Of a stretch of 64,000 nucleotides of DNA, positions 32,060-42,935 are shown in pieces. The notes under the pieces are model-generated. The model saw only the letters and a program-made list of their open reading frames with translations. It searched no databases and was not told where the DNA came from. Each line of letters opens with the position of its first letter. Positions within the stretch are counted from its first letter, which is position 1. The DNA is from Petaurus breviceps papuanus (Eukaryota > Chordata > Mammalia > Diprotodontia > Petauridae). The stretch covers positions 51,323,462-51,387,461 of the forward strand of contig JAMXIF010000051.1 in the NCBI GenBank assembly GCA_028583685.1, in the 5' to 3' direction. Position numbers and translations under genes: made by a program.

Positions 32060-32312
32060 TGATTTGCAATTGACTTTGATATGAGTGGGGGAGGGCTGTA
32101 GATGGTCACTGGCCTCGCTTTCACCTCCAGAGCCATCTGGGTCCAGCGGTCAGAATTCATCAGGATTACTGGAGATGGCCCAGGATGCAAGGGAAGACCC
32201 TGGACCTTTTAAGCTAAATTCTTTTCATGTTCTCACTTTGAGTGAGACAAGTCATGTCATCATCTCCTTGATGTCTTGGTCCTCTTCAAGAATGGACAAG
32301 CACAACCTGTGA
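32060..32312 (+). mobile_element. Marsupial SINE-like repeat, 5' part inverted
   Basis: Bases ~32090-32245 (CCTCCAGAGCCATCTGGGTC, GGAGATGGCCCAGGATGCAA) run in the same direction as the minus-strand copy at 44.5 kb. The 3' tail (TGATGTCTTGGTCCTCTTCA then AGAATGGACAAGCACAAC) at 32265-32306 runs in the plus direction. Inverted 5' part plus normal 3' tail is the pattern produced by twin priming. Confidence 0.7.
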
Positions 32313-32314
32313 GT

Positions 32315-32935
32315 AGTCTAAGCTGTTTGAATAGAAAGACCCAGCTGGCCAGTTCCACTTGGGTAATTCAGCTCATCATCACCTCTCCCTTTCTCTCTCC
32401 CTATCTGGGCTTTACTGGCTAGATTTCTATCTCAAAGACAAAGCTTTAAACTCAATTCACTCTGGAGCTCATAGATTGAACAATAGGTCCTTTCCTAAGC
32501 ACCATTTAATGGTTATTTTTTGGGCCCTCCTGGATCAGAGTCAATGTAAATAGTAGCTGTTTCTCTTTTGGCCAGCAACCCAGAGGATCTTTCCCACCCA
32601 GTTTGATATTTTTGTTAAAGGGACCATTCCTTGACTCACTTCTTAAAGAGGACTGTTCACTGAATGGGTGCTACCTCACTCAAAGGAAGAACTGAAAAGA
32701 CCTTAACCTAAAAGGGCCAGGGTCTCCCATTGCATCCTGGGCCATCTCCAGTTGTCTTGATGAATATCTGGCCACTGGACCCTGATGGTTCTGGAGGAGA
32801 AAGTGAGGCTGGTGTCCTTGCACAGTCCTTCCTCCCTCAAATCAAAGTCAATGCAAGTCATGTCATCATCTCCCTGATGCCAGGGTCCTCTTTCAGAACC
32901 AAGGACAAACACAACAGCAACAACAACATATGTTT
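32315..32935 (+). mobile_element. Marsupial SINE-like repeat, long copy
   Basis: The firm part is ~32612-32935: GACCATTCCTTGACTCACTT, TGTTCACTGAATGGGTGCTA, GCATCCTGGGCCATCTCCAG, ATCTGGCCACTGGACCCTGA, and tail TGCCAGGGTCCTCTTTCAGA ending in (ACAACAGCA)-type repeats. The part at 32315-32611 probably belongs to the same family but is less certain. Confidence 0.72.
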
Positions 32936-33840
32936 TTTAAGGATTTAAACAGAACACCAGGTACAGGGAGGAGGATGATACTAGATAAGGCCAAGTGCGG
33001 ATAGAAGGGAGAACAATGAATAATGGGCAGAAGGAGAGAAAAACAGTGGCAGTTGATGACTCCCTGATGAGAGCTACTGAGGCAGCTATTTACCAAATAT
33101 GATGGGGAATGTAATGATGGGTAAGAATTATGGGGAAGGTCTGTTAATTTCCTAGGACATCAGTACAAAATGTGGCAGAAAACTTCCTAAGATTTGACAG
33201 ATTTTATGACCACTGGTCATTCTGGTGATTTATATGGGTGCATAAGAGAGGGGTAAAAAGAAGGTAAACAGTATTGATAAAGATTACAAAGTATTAAGTA
33301 AAAAAAACTGAAGATGTTGAAGTCCTAAGTATTATTTTAATCACTGGCACTGACTGAGAACAGGAATTCAGAAAAGAATAGCAGACACCTCTGAACAGCA
33401 GTCAGGCAATATCATGACCTCTGAGTATTTGGATTTGTCAGTCACAGATTTCACCTTCATAAAAGAGTGGCAGATTGCTATCCAGGGGTGGAGTGCAGAT
33501 AAGGAGGGCTATCAAAACATAAATTTGCCTGGTGTCCTGTAAATTGGATCCAAAGATACACTTAAAACAATGGGGGTGAAGTGGAGAAAGAAAACTGCCT
33601 ATGTATGTCCACCAAATTAAATATCATATTATGTAGTTACAGCATAAGAAAACAGAGCAACATAGATGTTTGATATTAACAAAATATACAAGAAAAGATT
33701 TAACAATAAAACCCATGATTTTGTATAGCAAATGTAACAGACAAGATGAAACAAATTTTATTTTGATATCCCACATATTACTGTGACTTTGTGGCATGAT
33801 TGAGATATGACTCCAGAAGGATGTATCTCATTAAAAGGAC
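32936..33840. other. no gene or repeat recognised
   Basis: Unassigned AT-rich sequence. Confidence 0.4.
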
Positions 33841-33846
33841 AAAGAA

Positions 33847-34110
33847 ACCAGGTGTGGTGACACATGCCTAGATTTGCTTCTGCCGTGGAAAGTAAGGCTG
33901 GTAGATTGCTTGAGTATGAGAATTCTGATTTGTGGTAGGACCAAAGCTGATCAGTGTTCACATTAATATGGCATTATTATGGGAGGCCCCAAGATTGCCT
34001 AAGGAGAGGGAAAATATTATGGGCAGGAAAAGGGTAGTAAATCAGCAGAGTGGAGTCATTCTAATGAGTGTTTATGGTACTTCCAACAATGGCAAGATTG
34101 ACAGAACCAA
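33847..34110 (+). pseudogene. 7SL RNA (SRP RNA) pseudogene
   Basis: 7SL RNA is the RNA scaffold of the signal recognition particle. The copy begins near CCAGGTGTGGTGACACATGC (7SL 5' domain GCCGGGCGCGGTGGCGCGTG...) and continues AAGGCTGGTAGATTGCTTGA, ATGAGAATTCTGATTTGTGG, CTGATCAGTGTTCACATTAA, AATATGGCATTATTATGGGA and AGATTGCCTAAGGAGAGGG, keeping 7SL order over about 180 bases. The 3' part is weaker. Many substitutions show it is an old retroposed copy, not a working RNA gene. Its length and order, including the central S-domain segment, argue against an Alu-like element. Confidence 0.78.
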
Positions 34111-34465
34111 TCTAAAAAAAATAATAATTATAAAAGGAGATAAGAAAAGGTAACCAAGGAAGGATAGAAGAGAAGTGTATATTCAGACATATTCATGGGA
34201 GGGAATCTGGGAAACAGAAGGGATACGCATGGTGAAGAACATGAGAATGAAGATCAATGGAGGTCAACAAAGGAGATACTGAATTAAAAAGAGGAAATGG
34301 CTAAGCAGTTTGAGAAATGGACCCCAAGCTTGGTATGGATGTATAATATCATATTGACAGGAAACATCAATTATCAGAACAAATTCTGAAGGCTTCTCTT
34401 TTCCCAAACCAGAGCAGGTGGCAGGTTTTTTTTTTTAAAAAACTTGTCATATCAATAACTTAATT
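34111..34465. other. unassigned, perhaps the 5' part of the following LINE
   Basis: Purine-rich plus strand without a recognised match. Confidence 0.35.
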
Positions 34466-35792
34466 CTTCAACTAAGGGGGACTATTGTTCTAGAACTGAT
34501 TCTCACCAATAGGAGGAATGAAGCTCTAGGACTGAATGGACGGCAACTTTGTGGAGATGTGATCACGTAGATTTAAGAGTTTTTTTATTAGAGGGAGAAA
34601 AGAATGAGCATAATACAATATGTGGGCTAGATTTGAGGAGAACAGATTCTAAAAGGTTCACAAAAGGATATCATGGACTAAAATTACTCTGGGGAAATAA
34701 TCCCAGAACCTTTCAAGAATGAAATTCTGAATGCACAAAGTAAAATCATTCTCAGAAGGAGCAAAGAATGGGTGGGGGAAGGAGGAGTTATCTAAAGGGA
34801 ATAATGTGGATATGCAAAGAACTCATCAACCAATTTAGATATTACAAAGGCATGCACAGAAGCTACCAGCAAGTATGAATACCAAAACATCACACAATCC
34901 CATAAGGATAATTTTAGGAGTGCTAAATCTCATAATAAGCTGAGACTGTCAGGAAAAGCTAAAGATATTAAAAAAAGTTTTTCATTTAGCTATATATCAG
35001 GGAGAAGAGGAGGATCAGAGAAGGTAGAGGACAATTAATCTGAGGTAACTGGATAAAGCTAATTGGATAACAAAAAAGAATCAGCAATATTCAATTCTGA
35101 CTTTGTATCAGGTATCTCTGTTAAGAACAATGATCATTCAGCTGAAAGAACAGAATAAAAATGGTAATAGGAAGCCCATGCCCCAAATAAGTAAGAGGGT
35201 AGTAAGAGAGTACCTAATTGCCCTAGGTGAATTCAACTCATTAGGACCAAATGAAACGACATCTTTGGCTACTGAAAGAATATGAAAGTATTGACATATA
35301 TGATTGATGAGATACCATCAATGATCTATGGAAGAATGTGGAGAATGGGAGAAGTACCATAGAATTACATAAAAATAAGGGTCCTGATTTTTAGATGGAG
35401 TCTGGGAACCATAGACCAATTGACTCGCCTTCAGTTTCTGGCAAAATTCCAAGGCATATTATCTTAGGGATGATGGGTTAACATATAGAAAATGAAAAGT
35501 TCATCCCAAAGAATCATATGATTTCATTAAGAATTACTTATGCCAGACATATTGTCTTTCTTGGCAAGGATAGCTCAGGGAATGATGCAGCTATAGTTTT
35601 CCTAGATTTTCACAGCACAATGGACAAAGCCTGCCTTCCTGTTCTTGAGGAAACTATGAAAAGATATGGTTGAGGCAACAGTATCATTGGGCAGATCTGA
35701 AACTGGTTGAATACCAGAACTTAAAGTGTGGCTATTAATGGTTCACTATAAGCTTAGAAAGAAATATTCTGAGGAATATCCCAAGGAGATGT

Positions 35793-35816
35793 GTGTATAC
35801 ATACATACATACATTT
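35793..35816. repeat. (CATA)n short microsatellite
   Basis: CATACATACATACATT inside the CR1/L3 relic. Confidence 0.85.
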
Positions 35817-35944
35817 ACATATTCATGCACATGTATGTAATCAATGACTCACACAAAGGTATGGTTGGAATGATTATCAAATTTTAAAGTAAGAAAGATT
35901 GGAGATTTGGCTAAAATGGGATAAGAAATTCAAGATCAAAGAAT

Positions 35945-36110
35945 TCAATTCAATGAATATTTATTGAGCTCCTACTATATGGCAGGCATTGTGATAAATT
36001 TGGGCAATACAAATAAGAAAAAGACAACCCTTTCCTTCAAGGAGCTTATGGTTGAATTGGGGACAACAACAGATAAAAGGAAGCTGAAAAACGGGGTGGA
36101 GAGCAACACA
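35945..36110 (-). mobile_element. L2 3'-end fragment nested in CR1/L3
   Basis: CAATGAATATTTATTGAGCT, CCTACTATATGGCAGGCATT, TCCTTCAAGGAGCTTATGGT. Confidence 0.78.
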
Positions 36111-37115
36111 AGTTATATAGCACAAAGGTATGATGTTCTGTGGAGTCAAAAGCAAATGGAACTGCTGATGGAAAATGGAGTTACCAGGAAAGTTCTGAAA
36201 ATTCTGAGCTCTCTTTAAAAGAGGCTTTGAGATGTGCTTTTTGCTCTGCCCTCCAGTCCTCCAATCAGAGAGGAGAGATAATTGAGGAGTTGAAAAGGTG
36301 TTGAATATCCAAAACTTAATTAATCTGCATGGTGATGAGATCTTGACTGGATGGAATTAGTGAGATGAATTTTTCAAGATTAAATTCAAAGGGGAGTCAT
36401 GTGATAATTTATCCTTGGGCTCAAAAAAAAAATCAACTTCTTAAGTAAAAGATTAATGCTATACAACAGCTTATATGATGACTATTTGGGGATTTTAATG
36501 CCTGAAAACTCAACGTAATTCAACAGCATAATATTCTTTTTTTCAAAAGCAAATCTAAACCAATCTTAGGCTGCATTAAGCAGGGTTATTAGACATGGAA
36601 GAGGGAAGTGATAGTTCTGCTCTTCTCTGCTCTACTCAGATTCATCTGGAGGCTTGATTCAATTCTGGTGACCATATTTTAGGAAAGACACGGATGAGAT
36701 AGAGTTGGGGAAAGGGAGTAAATAAGGTGGAGGACATTGAGATGATGCCTCATAAGGGACTACTGAAAGAACTGGGGATATTTAGCCCAGTTATGATTCA
36801 GGAGTTACATGGTAATCACCTTCAAGGACCATCACCTGAAAGAGAGATGGGACTTGATCTGTTGGGTTCTAAATGGGCCAACTTAGGAGCAAAAGGTAGA
36901 AGTCACAAAGACACAAAATCTCTTGACGTTAGAGATATGCCAACGTAAATTAGGCTGCTTTAGGAGGTAGTAAAATTCTCCACGGGACATCTTCAAACAA
37001 AGGCCTGCTGTTGTCCTTTGGAAAATGTTATAAATAGGATTATTTTTTTTCAGGTAAAGTTTGGACACAGTGGCCCCAAAGATCCTTTTTCAGTTCTGAT
37101 TCTGTATTCTTGAGG

Positions 37116-38255
37116 ACTCTTTGATTGCTGTGTGGTTAATACTCTTTGTCACCCCAAATAGAATCCTCATTAAAATATCAGTTAAAAATTTGATTTATTT
37201 TATTCTGAACTTAAGATGTAAAAAAAAAAACATTTCTATAACATAGTAGAATACCGGAAAAAAAGATGATTGTATGTGAAATTGTAAATCTATTATGTAC
37301 AACTTGCTATTCCTTTTAAATATAAAATAAAGTTGTCACATAACTTTTTCCTTTTTTTTCTTTCTGTCCTAGAGATGGCTACTATTACCCCCCCCCCCCC
37401 CACACACACACACTTCTAGTTATCAGTTCCTGAAATATCATCATCCACAGTAGCCTCTGGGCATTGTTCCCAATAGATCATTCTCTAGTGTCCAATCTTG
37501 CCTTCCAACATTTTTAGTTCTTTTACATCATTGATTCCAGGAAGATTTAGAGTAAGAAATCTGTCTGACTGGTTCAGTCAAAATAATCAACTAGCTCAAT
37601 TCTTATATGCATAGCTAGCCATTCTAACAGAAGGACAGTCGGCTTTGCCAACATACTCTCTGTAAGTCTCTGGGGGGAGGAATTTCTCTTTGTTTGGCAA
37701 TCCAAATACTTAGGCTTAGAAATCCACTGAAAGAATTCAAACCCAACCCCTGAATGAATGTAATTGAATTCTAAAGTTGGGCGTCAGATAATGTTAATTT
37801 ATATAATATAAATCTAAAGTTGGGAGGCAAATAATGGTCCTTCCTTGATTGACACTCTAAACTATATAACAAATAATTTACCAATCAGTTAAAAATTTAA
37901 AGCAATAGTAACCACAAACTTCTCTGTAAACCAAAGAAATGTAATTTAACACCATATTTAAAATCTATTTTAACATTAATATTCTCCTTGTTATGCTAAA
38001 TGACTACAAAGCTTGGCATGCCACAGTCTCTGAAGAATTAAGGTGGTGAGTCACATGTTGGGCAATGGGTAAAAATATGATGGGCAGGAGTAAGTTTCAG
38101 CATATTTCCAAAGAATAATCAATAGAAGTGACAGAAAAGAGCTTGTCAAAGATAACTGATCAGAAAATCAAGTGGGGCAATCAGGTAGTGAAGGTAAGAA
38201 ATACCCATTGGACAGCCTTTGTGCTCCATTAGTAGCATGCACTATAAACAGATTT
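37116..38255. other. no gene recognised
   Basis: Holds a C run plus short (CA)n at 37388-37413 and a 23-base near-duplication at 37771-37793 and 37814-37836. Otherwise unassigned. Confidence 0.4.
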
Positions 38256-38259
38256 AGGT

Positions 38260-38560
38260 GAGACAGATTAAGGCAGCTTAAGTAGTTAGAGCATAGAAAT
38301 GGAGTCAGGGAAGAACTGAGTTAAAATCTAGCCTCATAAACTTTCTGGTGGGTAAGTCTCTTAACCAATATCTCTTTTTTTTTAACACTTATAAGATATA
38401 TATATAAAATTACCTACTTTCTACCTCTGTTTCCTCATCTATACAATGGAGATAGTAATAATGCCTGCCTTCCAGACTTGTGAAGTTAAAATAAGATGGT
38501 ATTTGTGAAGTGCTTTGCAAACCCTAAAGTACTCTGTAAATGCTAGTTATTGTTGTTGTT
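38260..38560 (+). mobile_element. MIR/THER-type CORE-SINE, full length
   Basis: TTAGAGCATAGAAATGGAGT, then after a small AT-rich insertion TACCTCTGTTTCCTCATCTA, TAATAATGCCTGCCTTCCAG and GTGAAGTGCTTTGCAAACCC. Confidence 0.82.
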
Positions 38561-38759
38561 ATTAGCTATTATTAGGGAAGGGGCCCAGAACTTTGGATGA
38601 CTCTCATGTAAAAGGTTTGTGGGAGATGAGAAAAAATTGTACTAGATGAACAACAAAGATGCCTATAAAATGAAAGTACCTGTATCACTTAGAACACAGA
38701 TCTATCAAAGTATCACAACAGTAGTAAAAAAACAACCTTATTTTTATGTACCATATTAT

Positions 38760-38930
38760 AGATACAAAGTATTTTTATATATCATCTTACTTGAGTCTAG
38801 GAAAAACTCTATGATGTAAGTAGTGCAATGGTTATTATTCTTATTTTACACATAAAGAAAACAAGTGCTACAGAGGAGAAATTATTTGTCTAGTGTCATG
38901 AAACTCATGTTGATATAGCCAAGGATAAAA
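38760..38930 (-). mobile_element. MIR-type CORE-SINE, diverged
   Basis: AAAACTCTATGATGTAAGTA, TTATTCTTATTTTACACATA, then AAAGAAAACAAGTGC. Confidence 0.65.
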
Positions 38931-39300
38931 AAATACAAATGCATCCAGATGATCTCAATTTCAGCCTGTTAGGGATAATAATGAAGTAAAGAAAGGTCTA
39001 AAAAGTTTGCTGATATAAGCTATGTTAACCCAGGAGAGTTGAATTATATTCTCTGAACAAGGATTAGTGAGTAGCAAAGAGCAAAACATGCTTGGCTAAG
39101 GCAGGTATATTTTAATTTGACTTACCCTTTCAGCAACGATCCATAAGTATGAATGATGTCCTCTGGGAGTTAAGAGGAACAGGCTGACTTAAGTGTGTCT
39201 GTTTCAAGACATTTTCCAAATAATAATTGTTAATAAATTCTCTTGTTCACTATAATTTGAGTACAGTTATGCTGGATCAAAGTATTCAGGGGATGAGTTG
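38931..39300. other. no gene or repeat recognised
   Basis: Unassigned. Confidence 0.4.
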
Positions 39301-39991
39301 CCCAACCAAGTGATTCAGTGGTTAAGTTTCTTTGCTCATAATCTATGCAACTTCATCTTGGGTTCTGCCAACAGCAGATGTCTCTGCCTCCTACTTCACA
39401 GAGAAAATAGAAGCCACAGTGAGCTTCCTCTTTTCCCCCATGCCATACTTCAAAATGCTTTTACATCTAAACTCATCTTCTCTTTTTGATATTATTCCTG
39501 GAACACAGTGGTCCTTCTTCTTGTCAAGGTCAACCACCCTACTTGTGTCCTTGATCCCAACAATTCACATCTTTCTCCAGGATCTTTCCTCTTTCTTCTT
39601 TGCCCAAACATCCTCTCTTCTTTGATCTCTCCTTATTAAGTAATCCTTTTTCTGATTCTTGTAAACATGCATTCTTCTACTCTATTCTTGAAAACCATTA
39701 CTTGAATATCATCCTCTGAAGCCATGATGCTCTATTGCTCCTTTCTTCACTATCAAAGTTCTAGGAAGAATGTTCCATACTCACCTGCCACTGTTTGATC
39801 ACCAGACATTCATTTCTTATCACCTTACAATCCCATTCACAATTCTAGCACTTGATTAGTAAGACTTTCTCCAAAGTTGCCCAACTATCTTTAGCTGCTC
39901 AATTCAATGGTCTTTCTTCAATCTTCATCCTTCTTAATTTCTTTGCAACTTGAATCCTCTTGATTATCATCCTCCTTTGTTTCCATGACAA

Positions 39992-40034
<43 letters not shown>

Positions 40035-40430
40035 CCTCCTTCCCTCTCTCCCTACTTCTTAGTCTTCTTTGCTGAACCATCTTCTGATTCTCTTAACATG
40101 CCTGTTCTGAATCTTCTTTTGTCTTCTCAGTCTTTCCCTTGGTAATTTGATTGACTCCCAATGATTCAAGTATTATCTCTATGCAAACAAGTACTCCCAA
40201 ATATATGTATCCAGCCCTCATCTCTACCTAAAATTCCAGTTATGCATCCTCAACTGTCTTGCTGTACATTTCTTCCTGGAAGTGCCATGGGAATATCAAA
40301 TGACAAGTCTAATACTGAACTCATTATCCTCTCATTTAACCTCATTCCAAACTTCCTTCTATTTGCTGAGGATTCCATCATTTCCCTATTACCCAAGTTC
40401 TTACCTTAGAGTAATCATTAACTCATTTTG
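39300..40430 (+). mobile_element. L2 LINE relic, ORF2 region
   Basis: The + strand reads L2 protein-like segments: SADVSASYFTEKIEAT near 39375, LIPTIHIFLQDLSSFF near 39550, then further right a 'nucleotide ATTATCTCTATGCAAACAAG ... TCCAGCCCTCATCTCTACCT' block equivalent to L2 'DYHLYADDSQIYISSPDLS'. Many interruptions, including a (CT)n at 39993-40030. Confidence 0.78.
39993..40030. repeat. (CT)n microsatellite
   Basis: Uninterrupted CT array inside the L2 relic. Confidence 0.96.
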
Positions 40431-40920
40431 GTTCCTGAAAAACATATTTCTGCTCACATAACTCAGGAAAGAATAATGCCCTAATGCTGGTAAAAAAAAA
40501 TCTGAGATGTGTTTTTCCATGTTAATCCATCAAGAGCATCAAACCAGGAATCATGTTGCAGTCTTCACAATGCTATCTGCTCTCTAAGAGAACTAGCTTC
40601 TCCCTACAATCAAATACCTTGCACAGCTGAATAAGTTAATTTTTATGCTCTGGGTATAATGACAGAATAGAAATGGGATTCTGAACAGGACCACTGCTTT
40701 TAAAAATAGTAATTATTTAAATCTTAGAATGATTTACACATTGAAGGATATTTTTTTCTCACAATTATCCCATGAAGTGAGCATTGCAATTTTAGTGAGG
40801 GATTAGTCAAGAGGACTTCAGATCAATTGAGTATTACCATTCCTACTTGATGAAATTATAAAATCAGCAAGGGACACCCAATGATAACCTGGACAAACAT
40901 GCTAGATCTACTGTGGAGTA
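40431..40920. other. mostly unassigned
   Basis: A weak reverse MIR piece lies near 40730-40800 (TCACAATTATCCCATGAAGT). Confidence 0.4.
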
Positions 40921-41038
40921 TATAAATTAATCAATATATATTAAGCACCTACTATGTGCTAAGCACTGGGGAGACAAAAAGAATCAAAAGATGGTTTACC
41001 CCCAAGAAGCTTACTAATAGGTTAGGAAACATATAAAT

Positions 41039-41140
41039 ATATGTGTGCATACATATGTATGCATATCTGCATATATACACATGTGTTTACATATTCATAT
41101 GTGTATAAATGTATATATGCATATATATACCCACATATCA
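41039..41140. repeat. (ATGT/ATAC)n-rich tract in L2
   Basis: Alternating ATATGTGTGC-like repeat inside the L2 relic. Confidence 0.85.
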
Positions 41141-41943
41141 AATGATACATATGAGAAATAGGAGAAAATTAACAGAGGGAAGATACTAGAAATAAGAAGG
41201 ATTGGGGAATGTTTCCTGTAGAAGGTGGGATTTTTTTTGGGACTTAAAGGAAACCCGGGAAGTCAATGGTCAGAGCAGAGGGGGAGCATTCTGATCATGG
41301 GGGACAACCAGAGAAAATGCCCATAGGTGAGAGGTAGAGTGTTTTGTTCATGGGACATTGAGGAGGCCAGTGTCACTGGAAAAAGAGTATATGTCATGGA
41401 ATAAGGTAGATGAAGACTGGAAAGGCAGTAGACGGCTAGGTTATGAAGGGCTTTGAATGTCAAACATCATTTTTTATTTGTTCCTGGAAGCAATAACCAT
41501 TGGAGTTTAGTAAGTAGGGGAATGACATGATCAGACTTGGATTGAGGAAAATCACTTTAGTGGCTGAATAGAGGATGAATTAGAGTGGGAAGAGACTAGA
41601 TGCAGGCAGACTCATCAGAAGGCTATTATAATACTCTGGGCTTAAGGTGATAAGGGCCTGCATCATAGTGGTGGCAGTATCATAGAAGAGAAGGGAATAT
41701 AGTCAAGAAATGTTGCAAATATGAAATGGGGAGGTCTTGGAGACAGATTGTATATGAGGAATGAGAGACTGTGAGGAATCCAAAATGAATCCTAGGTTGT
41801 GAGCCTGAAGGACTTGGGAAAACAGTTTTGTCCTTTACAATAATAGGGAAGATAGAAGGGAGATGGTTTGGGGCAAGACAATTAGCTCAATTTTAGACAT
41901 TTTGAGTTTAAGATGTCTACTAGACATCCAATTCAAGATGTCT

Positions 41944-42343
41944 NNNNNNNNNNNNNNNNNNNNNNNNNNNNNNNNNNNNNNNNNNNNNNNNNNNNNNNNN
42001 NNNNNNNNNNNNNNNNNNNNNNNNNNNNNNNNNNNNNNNNNNNNNNNNNNNNNNNNNNNNNNNNNNNNNNNNNNNNNNNNNNNNNNNNNNNNNNNNNNNN
42101 NNNNNNNNNNNNNNNNNNNNNNNNNNNNNNNNNNNNNNNNNNNNNNNNNNNNNNNNNNNNNNNNNNNNNNNNNNNNNNNNNNNNNNNNNNNNNNNNNNNN
42201 NNNNNNNNNNNNNNNNNNNNNNNNNNNNNNNNNNNNNNNNNNNNNNNNNNNNNNNNNNNNNNNNNNNNNNNNNNNNNNNNNNNNNNNNNNNNNNNNNNNN
42301 NNNNNNNNNNNNNNNNNNNNNNNNNNNNNNNNNNNNNNNNNNN
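41944..42343. other. Assembly gap (400 N)
   Basis: A run of exactly 400 N inside the L2 relic. The right flank starts directly in a GA-rich simple repeat. Long X-filled open frames that cross it are meaningless. Confidence 0.99.
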
Positions 42344-42457
42344 AGAGACAGAGAGAGAGAGAGAGAGAAGAGAAGAGGGCCTATGATAAAATCCTTAGGG
42401 GCACCTATAATTAGAGGGCATGATCTGAGAAATTATCTAACAAAGAAAACATCACTT

Positions 42458-42700
42458 AGTGTTTGTTGTCTTTTTTGTTTAGTTATTTCATTTTTATCTG
42501 ACTCTTCATGATCTCATTTGGGGCTTTCAGCACAAAGATACTGCTGTGGTTTGCCATTTTCTTTACTAGCTAACTTTACAGATGAGGAAACTAAGGCAAA
42601 TTAGGGTAAATGATTTAAGCGTGTGAGGCTTTGAACTCAGGAGCATGTCTTCCTGACTCCAGATCCAGTTCTCTATCTACTCTGGCACAAAGCTGCCCAC
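42458..42700 (-). mobile_element. tRNA-derived SINE with RTE-type tail
   Basis: Left tail TTTTATCTGACTCTTCATGA, then GGTTTGCCATTTTCTTTACT, CTTTACAGATGAGGAAACTA and TCTTCCTGACTCCAGATCCA, with a CTGGCACAAAGCTGCCCAC head. Confidence 0.82.
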
Positions 42701-42769
42701 TTAGTGGTATGACACAGCAAATATTGATTGGCCTCCATGACCAGGAGGTTGTATGGAAAGCTCATCAGC

Positions 42770-42935
42770 CATTGAAAGTCAGGAGGATAGATTCTTGTGA
42801 AATGATTCCATTTTACTGTAAAAAAAAAACCCTGAGGCTCAGAGAAGTTAGAAACCTTGCCCAAGCTGGCATCTTTCCCCAGGACTTTCCCAACTCTAGT
42901 TTTAGTCCTCTTTCCATTACACTACCCTGTCTCTG
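42770..42935 (-). mobile_element. MIR3-like CORE-SINE
   Basis: CCATTTTACTGTAAAAAAAA, CCTGAGGCTCAGAGAAGTTA, CTTTCCATTACACTACCCTG. Confidence 0.65.

Larger units (their letters stand above)
34470..37115 (+). mobile_element. CR1/L3 LINE relic, long (~2.6 kb)
   Basis: Segments in LINE order: linker region (AGTTTTTTTATTAGAGGGAG, TATCATGGACTAAAATTACT, AAGAACTCATCAACCAATTT); RT start (AACCATAGACCAATTGACTC); RT core (TTTTCCTAGATTTTCACAGC, equivalent to 'VFLDFxxAxDKA', and CAGATCTGAAACTGGTTGAA); then after an L2 insertion the downstream part (TTATTAGACATGGAAGAGGG, GATGCCTCATAAGGGACTAC, TAGAAGTCACAAAGACACAA) and 3' end (TTAGGAGGTAGTAAAATTCT ... CAGTTCTGATTCTGTATTC). No continuous reading frame. Confidence 0.82.
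40925..42450 (-). mobile_element. L2 LINE relic, RT C-terminus to 3' end
   Basis: Left end is the L2 terminus in reverse (TTAAGCACCTACTATGTGCT, AAGCACTGGGGAGACAAAAA). Moving right: TAGAAGGTGGGATTTTTTTT, AGGTTATGAAGGGCTTTGAA, GGGGAATGACATGATCAGAC, AAGGCTATTATAATACTCTG, TTGAGTTTAAGATGTCTACT. The minus strand translates in part as ATTMMQALIT and YYNSLLMSLPASS, the L2 RT end. The relic spans the N gap and resumes as AGAGAAGAGGGCCTATGATA and TTAGAGGGCATGATCTGAGA. Confidence 0.9.

Noticed and set aside
41863-42414. 183- and 157-residue frames across the gap
   Set aside because: They consist mostly of unknown residues from 400 N; the flanks are a reverse L2.
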